Shown here: piece by piece, positions 24,734 to 33,900 of the stretch
Position numbering within the stretch: the first letter of the stretch is position 1
Layout: each line of letters begins with the position of its first letter
DNA from: Marinirhabdus sp963799365
Lineage (GTDB): Bacteria > Bacteroidota > Bacteroidia > Flavobacteriales > Flavobacteriaceae
NCBI GenBank assembly: GCA_963799365.1
Contig: CAWCWV010000016.1
Coordinates: 558,001 to 622,000 of the forward strand
DNA: 64,000 nucleotides
Direction: 5' to 3'
Program-made: the position numbers and the translations under genes
Notes under the pieces: model-generated
Told to the model about the DNA's origin: nothing
Seen by the model: only the letters and a program-made list of their open reading frames with translations
Databases searched by the model: none

Positions 24734-26410
24734 TTATCGGGTGTATTTTTGTTTTCTGAAGTAGTTATAAATAATTCCGAAGAGTGCCAGCAATGCCAAT
24801 GGTATCAGGATATTGATCACTTGCCATTGGGTGCGTTCGTTAATTGTTTTTTGTGGGTCTAAGAATGGAACTGCAATTTTTTTGGTGCGTATGTTTATAA
24901 GTCCGCTATCGTCTAACATATAATTAACCGCATTGAGTAAAAACTCTTTGTTTCCGTAGAAGGAATTGGTCCATTTATCGAAGCCTAATTCCAAAGGTCT
25001 GCCGCGCTCCAACTGATTTTTAATTATGTCTCCATCACTTACCACTAGCATTTTGGTAGGAGTAGAAATCGTTTTATCTTCTGAAATTTTAAATGGTTTT
25101 ACTCTGTTAGAAAAAACCGAAGGAAATTCACCTTCTAATAATACGGCGAGTGGTATTTCCCCGGCAGCAAAAATTGAAGGGTCCGGCCCTTCATTTATAA
25201 TTTGAAGCCCATTGGGAATTTCTTTGTCAATGTCAATTTCTACTGGAGTTCCCTGAAGCCTCGTAATAGGAGAGGAGCTTAATAAAACCGTTTTGGTAAT
25301 GTTGTTTGGAAGTAGTTCAATTTGGCTAGCATACTCAAACTTAACGGCCTCAATATTGGTTACTATTGGGTGTTCGTTGGCACTAGAAGACAACGGATTA
25401 TATAGCCAGGGATATTTGTTATACTGCGATTCACGATCTTCCCCCGAAGCCAAAACAATAGGTGCAGAGTACACATCTTTTACCAGATTTGGATTTATGC
25501 GTATTCCATATTTAAAAAAGAAATCACCCAAATTGATGTCTAAAGGAATAGCAGCAGTAATTCCGGACTCTGGGTCTTGAACGATTTCAGTAGCATCAAC
25601 CAACCAGATGGAGGCACCTCCATTCATGGTGTATTGATCTAAAATATAGCGCTCTGAGTCTGAAAATTTTTCTACTGGTTTTGCTGCTACTATTAGGTCG
25701 AAAGTAGTAAGTTGCTCCAATGTTTTCTGCGGACTTACAGCTGCAGAATCTAGTGTAAAAGGGGCAATAAAATAGTTGTCGCGAAGGGTACTAAAAAGAT
25801 CTGCTACAAAACGATCCTCCAGTTCTCCATTTCCTTTTAAAACAGCGATACGTTTACTTTTAGGATTCACGAGTTGATGGAAACCATCTGTAAAGGCATA
25901 TTCCAGATTTTGAATGGAATTATTAACGCGTTCTTCGGGAGTAGCGCCTAAGGTGTTTTTTAATAATGGAATTTTAATCGATTTTTCTTGATAATAAGCT
26001 AGCGCCCATGGATAAATAATTTCAGTAGACACTTTGCCATTTTCTCTAATTTCTACCTGCGCACCTTTCATTCCGCGACTTAGAAATTCCTGTTGTAATG
26101 CCTCAGGGTTTTCACTTTCTAGTGGATTAATAAATTCGAAAGCTATGTTAGGATTGTAACTGCGAAATTCTTCTAAAAGCTGCTCTGTTTCAACTTTCAG
26201 TTTTTTAAATTCTGATGGAAAATTACCTTTTAAAAAAATATCTATTTTGATAGGCGAATTTACCGTCGCAACAGTTTCTTTAGCAGCTCCAGACAAGGTG
26301 TAGCGCTGGTCTTGTGTAAGATCGAAACGTTTATAGATCTTGCTAGCTAGAAAATTTACTCCTATAAATAAAAGTAATGCGAGGATAATATGTTTCAGAT
26401 GTTTTTTCAC
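24734..26410 (-). CDS. gldG: Gliding motility ABC transporter substrate-binding protein GldG
   Basis: A protein of about 558 residues with an N-terminal membrane helix (KHIILALLLFIGVNFLASKI), the extracytoplasmic ABC_transp_aux domain (RFDLTQDQRYTLSGAAKE; SIWLVDATEI) and a C-terminal helix (INILIPLALLALFGIIYNYF). It partners GldF and GldA in an ABC-type complex needed for gliding in Flavobacterium johnsoniae. GTG 26410 begins one base after the gldF stop and gives the usual VKKHLK start; an ATG at 26449 would overlap gldF by 38 bases. Its C-terminus is positively charged (FRKQKYTR). Confidence 0.93.
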   Translation of the reverse strand: MKKHLKHIILALLLFIGVNFLASKIYKRFDLTQDQRYTLSGAAKETVATVNSPIKIDIFLKGNFPSEFKKLKVETEQLLEEFRSYNPNIAFEFINPLESENPEALQQEFLSRGMKGAQVEIRENGKVSTEIIYPWALAYYQEKSIKIPLLKNTLGATPEERVNNSIQNLEYAFTDGFHQLVNPKSKRIAVLKGNGELEDRFVADLFSTLRDNYFIAPFTLDSAAVSPQKTLEQLTTFDLIVAAKPVEKFSDSERYILDQYTMNGGASIWLVDATEIVQDPESGITAAIPLDINLGDFFFKYGIRINPNLVKDVYSAPIVLASGEDRESQYNKYPWLYNPLSSSANEHPIVTNIEAVKFEYASQIELLPNNITKTVLLSSSPITRLQGTPVEIDIDKEIPNGLQIINEGPDPSIFAAGEIPLAVLLEGEFPSVFSNRVKPFKISEDKTISTPTKMLVVSDGDIIKNQLERGRPLELGFDKWTNSFYGNKEFLLNAVNYMLDDSGLINIRTKKIAVPFLDPQKTINERTQWQVINILIPLALLALFGIIYNYFRKQKYTR

Positions 26411-26411
26411 C

Positions 26412-27125
26412 TTAGCTTTTACGAAGTTTGATAACAGTGAATGAGACAAACAGCGCAGCTATACTTAAAAAATAAATTACATCCTTTGTGTCAATAACAC
26501 CACGTGAAATAGAAGCAAAGTGTGCTTTTAACCCTAGGTAGGAAATATCAAAAGATGCGTTAACAGAAGCGAGTCCTTCAAAACCAAAATAAAAAATAAA
26601 GCATAAAAAGATAGCAATGATAAAAGCAACAATTTGGTTTTCAGAAAGTGTAGAAGCAAAAACACCAATGGCGGTATATGCCAATACTAAGAATAACAAT
26701 CCAAGATAGGAACCTAGCGTAGCACCAACATCCCAGTTACCAGTAGGATTGCCCAAGCTGGAAATGGCTACAATATAAAGAAGCGTAGGCAGTAGCGCTA
26801 AAAATATAAGTAATACAGCGCCAAAATATTTCCCTAAAACAATAGATCGCAGAGATAGGGGTTTGGTTACCAGCAATTCCATCGTCCCTTGTTTTAGCTC
26901 GTCACTAAAAGTACGCATTGTCACCGCTGGAATGAGAAATAAAAGAACCCAAGGGGCCAATTCAAAAAACGGATTGAGGTCTGCGAAACCAGCATCTAAA
27001 ATGTTGTAATCCCCACCAAATACCCATAGAAACAAACCGTTAACTACTAGAAACAATCCAATGACCAAATACCCAATGGGGCTGGCGAAAAAACTGGTTA
27101 TTTCTTTTTTTAGGATCGGTAGCAA
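26412..27125 (-). CDS. gldF: Gliding motility ABC transporter permease GldF
   Basis: A 237-residue integral membrane permease with six helices, starting MLPILKKEITSFFASPIGYL, which is the family's typical N-terminal amphipathic helix. The motif DELKQGTMELLVTKPLSLRS is the ABC-2-type permease coupling segment. It is directly upstream of gldG with one base between, so both are cotranslated. The ATPase GldA is not in the window and is commonly unlinked. It supports the idea of a gliding organism. Confidence 0.94.
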   Translation of the reverse strand: MLPILKKEITSFFASPIGYLVIGLFLVVNGLFLWVFGGDYNILDAGFADLNPFFELAPWVLLFLIPAVTMRTFSDELKQGTMELLVTKPLSLRSIVLGKYFGAVLLIFLALLPTLLYIVAISSLGNPTGNWDVGATLGSYLGLLFLVLAYTAIGVFASTLSENQIVAFIIAIFLCFIFYFGFEGLASVNASFDISYLGLKAHFASISRGVIDTKDVIYFLSIAALFVSFTVIKLRKS

Positions 27126-27133
27126 GCTAAATT

Positions 27134-27168
27134 GAGTTATGAGTTATGAGTTATGAGTTATGAGTTAT
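27134..27168. repeat. Heptamer array, gagttat x5
   Basis: Five perfect copies of gagttat lie just upstream of gldF (which starts at 27125 on the minus strand). A second, different heptamer array follows 27 bases away. Confidence 0.95.
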
Positions 27169-27195
27169 TGTTTTTTTACCTAATTAAATAATATT

Positions 27196-27230
27196 ACCGT
27201 TCACCGTTCACCGTTCACCGTTCACCGTTC
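27196..27230. repeat. Heptamer array, accgttc x5, entering the ABM gene
   Basis: Five perfect copies of accgttc, followed by a degenerate copy. The monooxygenase gene on the minus strand reads into it and stops at 27215, so its last residues (SVNGER) are encoded by the repeat. Confidence 0.95.
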
Positions 27231-27520
27231 ACCGACTTCATAACATCCACACTCCACGCTGCGGCTTTAGAACGAAACTTTGGTTTTGTTGTTGCCCAAA
27301 CTCCTTTAAAAAGCGAACTATTTCGGTAAGCTTCTAATGCATTTTCATTTTTCCATTTGCTGTAGGTAAAAAAGATAGTTGGGTCATTTTTATCTCGCAA
27401 CAGTTTTAATTGTTCACAACCAGGGAAATCCCTAATTTTCGATTTTACCATTTCAAAATTAGCCAAAAAAGAAGAAATTTCATCTTCCCTAAATTCCATC
27501 TTTACAATTCTTGTAAACAT
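27215..27520 (-). CDS. Antibiotic biosynthesis monooxygenase (ABM) family protein
   Basis: A 101-residue ferredoxin-fold protein of the ABM/quinol monooxygenase type. Landmarks are FTRIVKMEFREDEISSF, the central FPGCEQLKLLRDKNDPTIFF and the YSKWKNENALEAYRNSS strand-helix. The substrate is unknown; quinol or small aromatic oxidation, or a stress role, are family possibilities. The C-terminal six residues come from a heptamer array, so the natural end of the domain is likely near KSKAAAWSVDVMK. It sits between gldF and the SAM hydrolase on the same strand. Confidence 0.85.
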   Translation of the reverse strand: MFTRIVKMEFREDEISSFLANFEMVKSKIRDFPGCEQLKLLRDKNDPTIFFTYSKWKNENALEAYRNSSLFKGVWATTKPKFRSKAAAWSVDVMKSVNGER

Positions 27521-27569
27521 AATTATTTATTTATTGGTTGAAGATTTAGTGGAGGTAAATATGCAGTAT

Positions 27570-28412
27570 TTAAGAGATTATGGGGCCAAAATTAACCGTC
27601 ACAGCATCTCGAAACTGCAATCCAAACAAAGAGGATGCACTCCCTACTGTCGATGGGTTGCTTTTATAGATGGCCAATTCTAAATACCCTGAAGAGTTCC
27701 AAATAGCTAGTTTTTTCCCATCTTCTTCACGTCTTTCCTTTGGAATTTCAAAATTAATGGCGTCGCTATATTGTGCGTGTATTTCGCTAAAATGTGCACG
27801 TCTAGCAGTAATTTTAAAGGGTCTTCCTTTGCCAATATCTTCGAACAACAATTTGCTAATGTTACTCACCACATTTCCGTAGTTGTCAATATATATTACA
27901 TTTCCTATAATCTGGCTGTCCTCTCTATTTACTACTGGTTTAATGCCTACTAATTCTTTAATTTCAGAAATAGGCTTCCCAATCACCTCCAAGGTTCCAC
28001 CACGTGCTAGGTGGCAGGCTACTTTTACAAAAACATCTAAAACGGGGAAATTGCTTGTAATCCTATCATGGATGTTTATTTCAACAATCTTTTCAGGGTT
28101 TACCTCAGAAGCTAACATAGATATAATTCCATTATTGGCACATACAAAATAATGGCCATCTAATTTAACAGCAATATGCTGATTTTCCGGATTTAACTCG
28201 CTGTCTATCCCTATAATATGAATGGTGCCAGGAGGAAAGCTCTTGTAAGCATTCTGAATAATATAAGCGGCTTCCGTACTGTGAAAAGGAGGAATACTAT
28301 GTGAGATATCAACAATTTTAGTGTCTGCCAATTCGCTATAAATAGCCCCTTTTACCGCACCTACAAAGTGGTCTTTCTCTCCAAAATCTGTTGTGAGGGT
28401 TATGATGCGCAT
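27570..28412 (-). CDS. SAM hydroxide adenosyltransferase (DUF62 family)
   Basis: A 280-residue protein of the SAM_adeno_trans (DUF62/duf-62) family, which hydrolyses SAM to adenosine and methionine using hydroxide. Signatures are the N-terminal LTTDFGEKDHFVGAVKG, SHSIPPFHSTEAAYI, and the C-terminal IYIDNYGNVVSNIS. The Asp and His pattern of the hydroxide-type enzymes appears in DISHSIPPF. It is divergent from phoH, sharing a gap of about 110 bases. Confidence 0.9.
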   Translation of the reverse strand: MRIITLTTDFGEKDHFVGAVKGAIYSELADTKIVDISHSIPPFHSTEAAYIIQNAYKSFPPGTIHIIGIDSELNPENQHIAVKLDGHYFVCANNGIISMLASEVNPEKIVEINIHDRITSNFPVLDVFVKVACHLARGGTLEVIGKPISEIKELVGIKPVVNREDSQIIGNVIYIDNYGNVVSNISKLLFEDIGKGRPFKITARRAHFSEIHAQYSDAINFEIPKERREEDGKKLAIWNSSGYLELAIYKSNPSTVGSASSLFGLQFRDAVTVNFGPIIS

Positions 28413-28481
28413 TTGGCTAATTGTTGATATGTTGTTGAAATTACTCCCACAAAAATAAAGTACTTTTAGAATAGGAAAAAC

Positions 28482-28489
28482 TATATTTG
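28482..28489 (+). promoter_or_regulatory. Candidate -7 promoter box of phoH (TATATTTG)
   Basis: TATATTTG fits TAnnTTTG exactly and ends 34 bases before the TTG start of phoH, a normal distance. No clear TTG -33 element was found. Confidence 0.45.
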
Positions 28490-28523
28490 AAGATACTTTA
28501 TAATGTTATAAACAACTGCGCTT

Positions 28524-29480
28524 TTGAACGAACTTATTATAGAACTTACCGAAATTAGCCCAAGAGAATTCTTTGGGCTTCAAAATGCAAATATTGATCT
28601 ACTAAAAAAATATTTCCCAAAACTAAAACTGGTTGCGAGAGGGAGTAAATTAAAAGCCTACGGAGACGAAGAAGTCTTAGAGGAATTTGATCGTAGAATC
28701 ACTATGCTATTAGAGCATTTTGCCAAATACAATAAAATGGACGAAAACACGATTGAACGTGTTTTGTTAAGCAGAAGCAAAGATGATTATGAAACATCGG
28801 CCACTAGTGGAGATGTATTGGTACATGGGGTAAGTGGTAAATTGATTAAAGCAATAACAGCCAACCAGCGAAAGTTAGTAGATATAACAATCAAAAATGA
28901 TATGGTCTTCGCTGTAGGTCCGGCAGGAACTGGAAAAACATACACCTGTGTTGCTTTAGCAGTTAGAGCGCTAAAGGAAAAGCAAGTAAAACGTATTATT
29001 TTAACGCGACCAGCAGTGGAAGCAGGAGAAAATCTAGGGTTTTTACCGGGCGATCTAAAAGAAAAACTGGATCCATATATGCAGCCGTTGTACGATGCAT
29101 TAAGAGATATGATTCCACATGAAAAACTGACAAGTTATATTGAAAAAGGTGTCATACAAATTGCTCCATTGGCTTTTATGCGAGGTAGAACACTAGACAA
29201 TGCCTTTGTGATTTTAGATGAAGCACAAAACACCACTCATGCGCAAATGAAGATGTTCTTAACTCGTATGGGAAAACACGCAAAATTTATGATTACTGGA
29301 GACCCCGGTCAAATAGATTTACCACGCCGTGTCATTTCAGGATTAAAAGAAGCTTTGTTAGTTTTAAAAGATGTTAAAGGAGTAGGAATTATCTTTTTGG
29401 ACGATAAAGATGTCATCCGTCACCGACTCGTAAAAGAAGTGATTGCAGCTTACAAAAACATTGAAAATTTAGATTCTTAA
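28524..29480 (+). CDS. PhoH family ATPase
   Basis: A 318-residue cytoplasmic PhoH/YbeZ-type ATPase. Walker A is GPAGTGKTYT (about residue 135), Walker B VILDEAQNTT, and GDPGQIDLPR is the sensor-like motif of the superfamily. It is thought to be an RNA helicase or NTPase linked with YbeY in rRNA maturation, but no ybeY is in the window. The start is TTG giving MNELIIELTEISPREFFG, the typical family N-terminus. It is followed by a heptamer array and purC. Confidence 0.94.
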   Translation: MNELIIELTEISPREFFGLQNANIDLLKKYFPKLKLVARGSKLKAYGDEEVLEEFDRRITMLLEHFAKYNKMDENTIERVLLSRSKDDYETSATSGDVLVHGVSGKLIKAITANQRKLVDITIKNDMVFAVGPAGTGKTYTCVALAVRALKEKQVKRIILTRPAVEAGENLGFLPGDLKEKLDPYMQPLYDALRDMIPHEKLTSYIEKGVIQIAPLAFMRGRTLDNAFVILDEAQNTTHAQMKMFLTRMGKHAKFMITGDPGQIDLPRRVISGLKEALLVLKDVKGVGIIFLDDKDVIRHRLVKEVIAAYKNIENLDS

Positions 29481-29482
29481 AA

Positions 29483-29524
29483 AATCATAAATCATAAATC
29501 TAAAATCGTCAACCTACAATTAAA
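29483..29524. repeat. Six degenerate heptamers filling the phoH-purC gap
   Basis: The units aatcata, aatcata, aatctaa, aatcgtc, aacctac and aattaaa follow each other without a gap from two bases after the phoH stop to the base before the purC ATG. That makes 42 bases, with a shared AA(T/C)(C/T) start to every unit. Confidence 0.85.
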
Positions 29525-30478
29525 ATGAGTAACACCATTATAGACACTAATTTCAATTTCCCAGGCCAAAAATCGGTTTACAAAGGAAAAGTTCGCGAAG
29601 TTTATACTTTAGAGAACAACCAATTGGTCATGATAGCAACAGATAGACTTAGTGCTTTTGATGTTGTAATGCCTAAAGGGATACCCTATAAAGGCCAGAT
29701 CTTAAATCAGATTGCTACCAAAATGATGCGGGATACCGAAGACTTGGTTCCTAATTGGTTGACGGATGTTCCAGATCCCAATGTAGCGGTAGGTGAAGCA
29801 TGTGAGCCTTTTAAAGTGGAGATGGTTATTCGTGGCTATATGAGCGGTCATGCAGCGCGTGAATACAAAGCGGGTGAAAGACTTTTATGTGGTATAACCA
29901 TGCCAGAAGGTATGAAAGAAAATGATAAATTTCCGCAACCTATTATTACGCCAGCCACCAAAGCTGAAATGGGAGATCACGATGAAGATATTTCCAGGGA
30001 AGATATTATTGAACATGGTATTGTCACTGAAGAAGATTACTTAATTTTAGAAGACTACACCCGTAAACTTTTCAAAAGAGGGACCGAAATAGCTGCCAAC
30101 CGTGGCTTAATATTAGTTGATACTAAATATGAATTCGGAAAAACTAAAGAGGGTAAAATTGTATTGATTGATGAAATTCACACCCCAGATTCGTCACGTT
30201 ATTTTTATGCTGAAGGGTATGAAAAACGTCAGCAAAATGGAGAAGCTCAAAAACAACTCTCCAAAGAATTTGTGCGCCAATGGTTAATTGCTAATGATTT
30301 TCAAGGATTAGAAGGGCAAAAAGTCCCTTTTATGAGTGAGGAATACATTAATTCAGTTTCAGAAAGATATATTGAATTGTATGAAAATATTACAGGAGAG
30401 AAATTCGTAAAAGCAAATGTAGAAAACATAGAAAAACGGATTGAAAAAAATGTAAATTCCTTTTTGAATAACAATTAG
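29525..30478 (+). CDS. purC: SAICAR synthase (PurC)
   Basis: A 317-residue phosphoribosylaminoimidazole-succinocarboxamide synthase, which ligates aspartate to CAIR in purine synthesis. Visible motifs are VYKGKVREVY, MIATDRLSAFD (nucleotide/CAIR loop), MVIRGYMSGHAARE, LILVDTKYEFG and IDEIHTPDSSRYF. The length corresponds to the longer SAICAR synthase form found in Bacteroidota and eukaryotes. It starts right at the end of a heptamer array and shares the strand with phoH. Confidence 0.97.
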   Translation: MSNTIIDTNFNFPGQKSVYKGKVREVYTLENNQLVMIATDRLSAFDVVMPKGIPYKGQILNQIATKMMRDTEDLVPNWLTDVPDPNVAVGEACEPFKVEMVIRGYMSGHAAREYKAGERLLCGITMPEGMKENDKFPQPIITPATKAEMGDHDEDISREDIIEHGIVTEEDYLILEDYTRKLFKRGTEIAANRGLILVDTKYEFGKTKEGKIVLIDEIHTPDSSRYFYAEGYEKRQQNGEAQKQLSKEFVRQWLIANDFQGLEGQKVPFMSEEYINSVSERYIELYENITGEKFVKANVENIEKRIEKNVNSFLNNN

Positions 30479-30615
30479 TACTATTTTAATGTGGGTTAAA
30501 TAGTATAAATCATCGATAAATGTAATAAGCTAAGTATGTTCATTTCTAATTTTTAACAAGTTATGTTAATTTAAATTTATATTATTATGTTAAGGTCTTG
30601 TTAATCAAGTGGCTC

Positions 30616-30638
30616 TATGTGTATAGATTTTACACATA
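30616..30638. promoter_or_regulatory. Inverted repeat TATGTGTA-N7-TACACATA
   Basis: A perfect 8-bp inverted repeat with a seven-base spacer, upstream of the giant adhesin gene and 350 bases from its start. The size and symmetry suit a dimeric regulator. No protein is known to bind it. Confidence 0.35.
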
Positions 30639-30865
30639 CTTATAATTTCTAATCTTCTTATTCTCAGAAATTGAGCTCGAAATTTTTAAAATTTCAGAAA
30701 ATCTTAAAATATTGTTAAACACTTCATTTTCAGATTTTTTAACATAATTTAAGAAACCGCACCCCCTCCATCCTACGTAATTTTATCATAACGTAAAGCT
30801 TCAATTAATAGAGGAGTTTTATCTAACCAAATTAAAAGGATGACAATAACATTACATTGCAATTT

Positions 30866-30873
30866 TATTTTTG
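30866..30873 (+). promoter_or_regulatory. Candidate -7 promoter box of the giant gene (TATTTTTG)
   Basis: TATTTTTG fits TAnnTTTG and lies 96 bases before the chosen start, leaving a leader of about 90 bases. A matching -33 TTG was not found. Confidence 0.4.
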
Positions 30874-30969
30874 CTTAAGTATTATGGGCTATACACTGCT
30901 CGTAATACTTTTTTTATGTCTTGTCCTCTCCTTAATAAATTAATGAATAGTAACCTAATAAATAAAATT

Positions 30970-33900
30970 ATGAAAAACAAAATTACTCGAAATTGGCTTT
31001 TGCTGGTTTCAATTCTGCTAACAACCTCGCTGTCTTTCGGGCAGTTCGTGGTTACCAATTCTGCGAACGCTGGAGCTGGATCATTGCGACAAGCAGTTTT
31101 AGCTGCCAATGCTGCCGCTGGACCAAATACAATTACTTTTGCAGCTGCTACAGATGGAGTTCCAATAGTACTTTCATCTGGCATTTCTATAACTGGAGAT
31201 GTTGTTATTACAGGTAATGGCTCTGGACTTACCATCGTAGATGGTAATGCGGGTGCCAATAGATTTTTGGCGACAGGCGGAACAAATACAACTTTCGATG
31301 CAGTGACTATTCGAAATTTCCGGCATACCGGTACTAACGAGAATGGAGCAGCTATAGCAGTTGTAGGTGGTTCTCTAACTGTAAACAATTCATTACTTGA
31401 TAATAACCAAAGTAATGGTGTAGTAGGTGGTGGAGCTATATTGGTAAGGAATGCCACAAGTTCTTTAATGAATACAACTTTTAATAACAATCGTGCTGTT
31501 AATACCGCTTCAGGTAGTGGTGGTGCCGTTGTAATTGATATTAGCGGATTGGCAACCTTTACAGATTGTAACTTTACAAGTAATACAGCAGTAAGAGCTG
31601 GTGGAGCCATAGAAAAAAACGGAACTGGATTAGTAACTATTATTAATACAAGTTTTGATGCCAACGTTGCTTCTGGAGGAACAGCCCCAGGAAACGGTGG
31701 AGCATTTCATATTACTGGAAGTGCGCCTTCTTCTATCTTAAGAGGTATAGTTTCAAACAATACTGCTATTGAAGGTGGAGGATTTTGGAATGGAACGGGG
31801 CTAATGACAATCAATTCTGTAAGTTTTGACGATAATATAGCTACAGGTGGAACTACTGGTGGTGGTGGGGTCTTTACAGTTGGAGGTAATTTAAATATAA
31901 TTGATACTAATTTTAATAATAATCTTGCAGTAAATGGTAGTGCCTCAGGGGGTGCTATTTTTGCAAATCCTAATGTCACAATCGATATCGATGGATTGCC
32001 AACAGGAGGATTTTTTCAAGGAAATCAAGCGAATAGAGCTGGTGGTGCCATAGAGATGTCTGCTGGTGGAACTTTAAATATTGCTAATTCAGATTTGGGA
32101 AATAATGTAGCCAATGGACTTCCTGGAAACGGTGGAGCGATTCACCTAACTGGAAACGCCAATTTAAACATAACCGATTCTAATGTAGCTGCTAATACAG
32201 CAGCTCTTGAAGGTGGTGGATTATGGAATGGCACAGGAACAATGACTGTTACAAACACTTCTATCACAGGAAACGAAGCCCAAGGGGGTGCTGCAGCTGA
32301 TGATGGAGGAGGAGGAATCTTCAACAATGGAGGTGATCTTATTGTAAACGGAACAAGTACTATAAACGGAAATACTGCTTCTGGTACCTTAGGTTCTGGT
32401 GGAGGTATCCTAACACTTGGTGGAACCTTAAACGTAGATAATATTACAATCTCAGGTAACTCTGCCAACCGCGCAGGGGGTGGGATAGAGATTAACGGAG
32501 GAATGGCCTATACATTTAACGACTTAATTTTAGATGGAAACTTTATAGCAGTCGCTAACCCAGGTAATGGAGGAGGATTGCACGTATCAGGAACTCCTAA
32601 TGTTACTTTTATTGAAGGTTCAGTCACAAATAATACCGCTGTTGAAGGTGGTGGACTTTGGAATGGTGGCGGACTTATGACAGTTATAGCTACTGCTATA
32701 ACCGGAAATGAAGCACAAGGTGCAGCTCCAACAACAGGTGGTGGCGGTATCTTTAATAACGGAGGTACTCTTATCATAAATGATGGAGCTACAATATTAA
32801 GTAATATGGCTACTGGAACATCTGGTTCTGGTGGAGGTATTATGAGTAATGCTGGAGCTATAACTGTTTCAGGAATTGGAACCTCAGTTTCCAACAATAG
32901 TGCGAATCGCGCTGGTGGTGGTATTGAAATTATAAATGGTTCTCTCACCACCAACGATATTGATATGAACGGAAACGATGCCGGTGCAGGGGCTCCAAAT
33001 CCAGGAAACGGAGGTTTTTTACACGTTTCTGGAGTGGCAACTGTAACTATCAATGGTGGAAACATGCAGGATAATCTAGCGGCCTCTGAAGGGGGTGGCG
33101 TTTGGAACCAAGCAGGTAGCACAATGACCCTTGATAATCCAAACATGATAAATAATACTGCTAGTGGTGACGCTGCAGACAATGGAGGTGGTGCTATCTT
33201 CAACAATGGAGGTGATGTTATAGTTATTAACGCTGTGATTGATGGAAATACTGCAGATGGAACTTTAGGTTCTGGTGGTGGAATTTTTAATGCAACCCCA
33301 GGAACGTTAACATTAAATAATGTTACCCTTCAAAATAACACAGCAAACAGAGCAGGTGGAGGAATTGAAATTCTTTCTATACCTGGCGAACTGTATACTT
33401 TTACAGATTTAACCTTGCTTAATAATACAGCTACAGGTACAGGAGCTGCCCCAGGAAATGGTGGTGGTTATCACATTAGTGGAGGTGGAGATACTACTTT
33501 TAATAATGTTACTGCACAAAATAACACAGCTGTAGAAGGTGGTGGTCTTTGGAATGGAACAGGAACGATGACAATTCCAGGTGCTAGTGAAATTAGTAAT
33601 AACACAGCAACGGGTGATGCCCCTGAACAAGGGGGTGGAGGTATTTACAACGAAGGGGGTACTCTAGACGCACAAGGTGGTTTGTTTACCGGTTTTGCAG
33701 ACATTTTTGGAAATATGGCAACTGGAACCTCTGGTTCTGGTGGTGGTATTTTGAGTACTGCAGGAGCTGTGAACATCACTGGAGCATTTTTAACAAGTAA
33801 TTCAGCGAACCGCGCTGGGGGTGCAATTGAAATTATTGATGGTATTGCGGATATTATTAACGTTAATATGAGTAATAACGATGTTAATGGAACTGCTGGA

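Larger units (their letters stand above)
30479..30969. other. AT-rich intergenic leader of the giant beta-helix gene
   Basis: About 490 bases without a gene. It holds an inverted repeat (30616-30638) and a promoter box (30866-30873), but otherwise looks unstructured. A plus-strand open frame continues upstream from the giant gene to 30871, but it has no signal peptide and begins inside the promoter box. Confidence 0.7.

Noticed and set aside
24734..26449. The longer GldG start at 26449.
   Set aside because: It overlaps gldF by 38 bases; GTG at 26410 gives the family-like VKKHLK start directly after the gldF stop.
30871..30969. Upstream extension of the giant gene starting inside the promoter box.
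   Set aside because: It begins inside the promoter box and lacks a signal peptide; MKNKITRN at 30970 gives a clean secretion signal.
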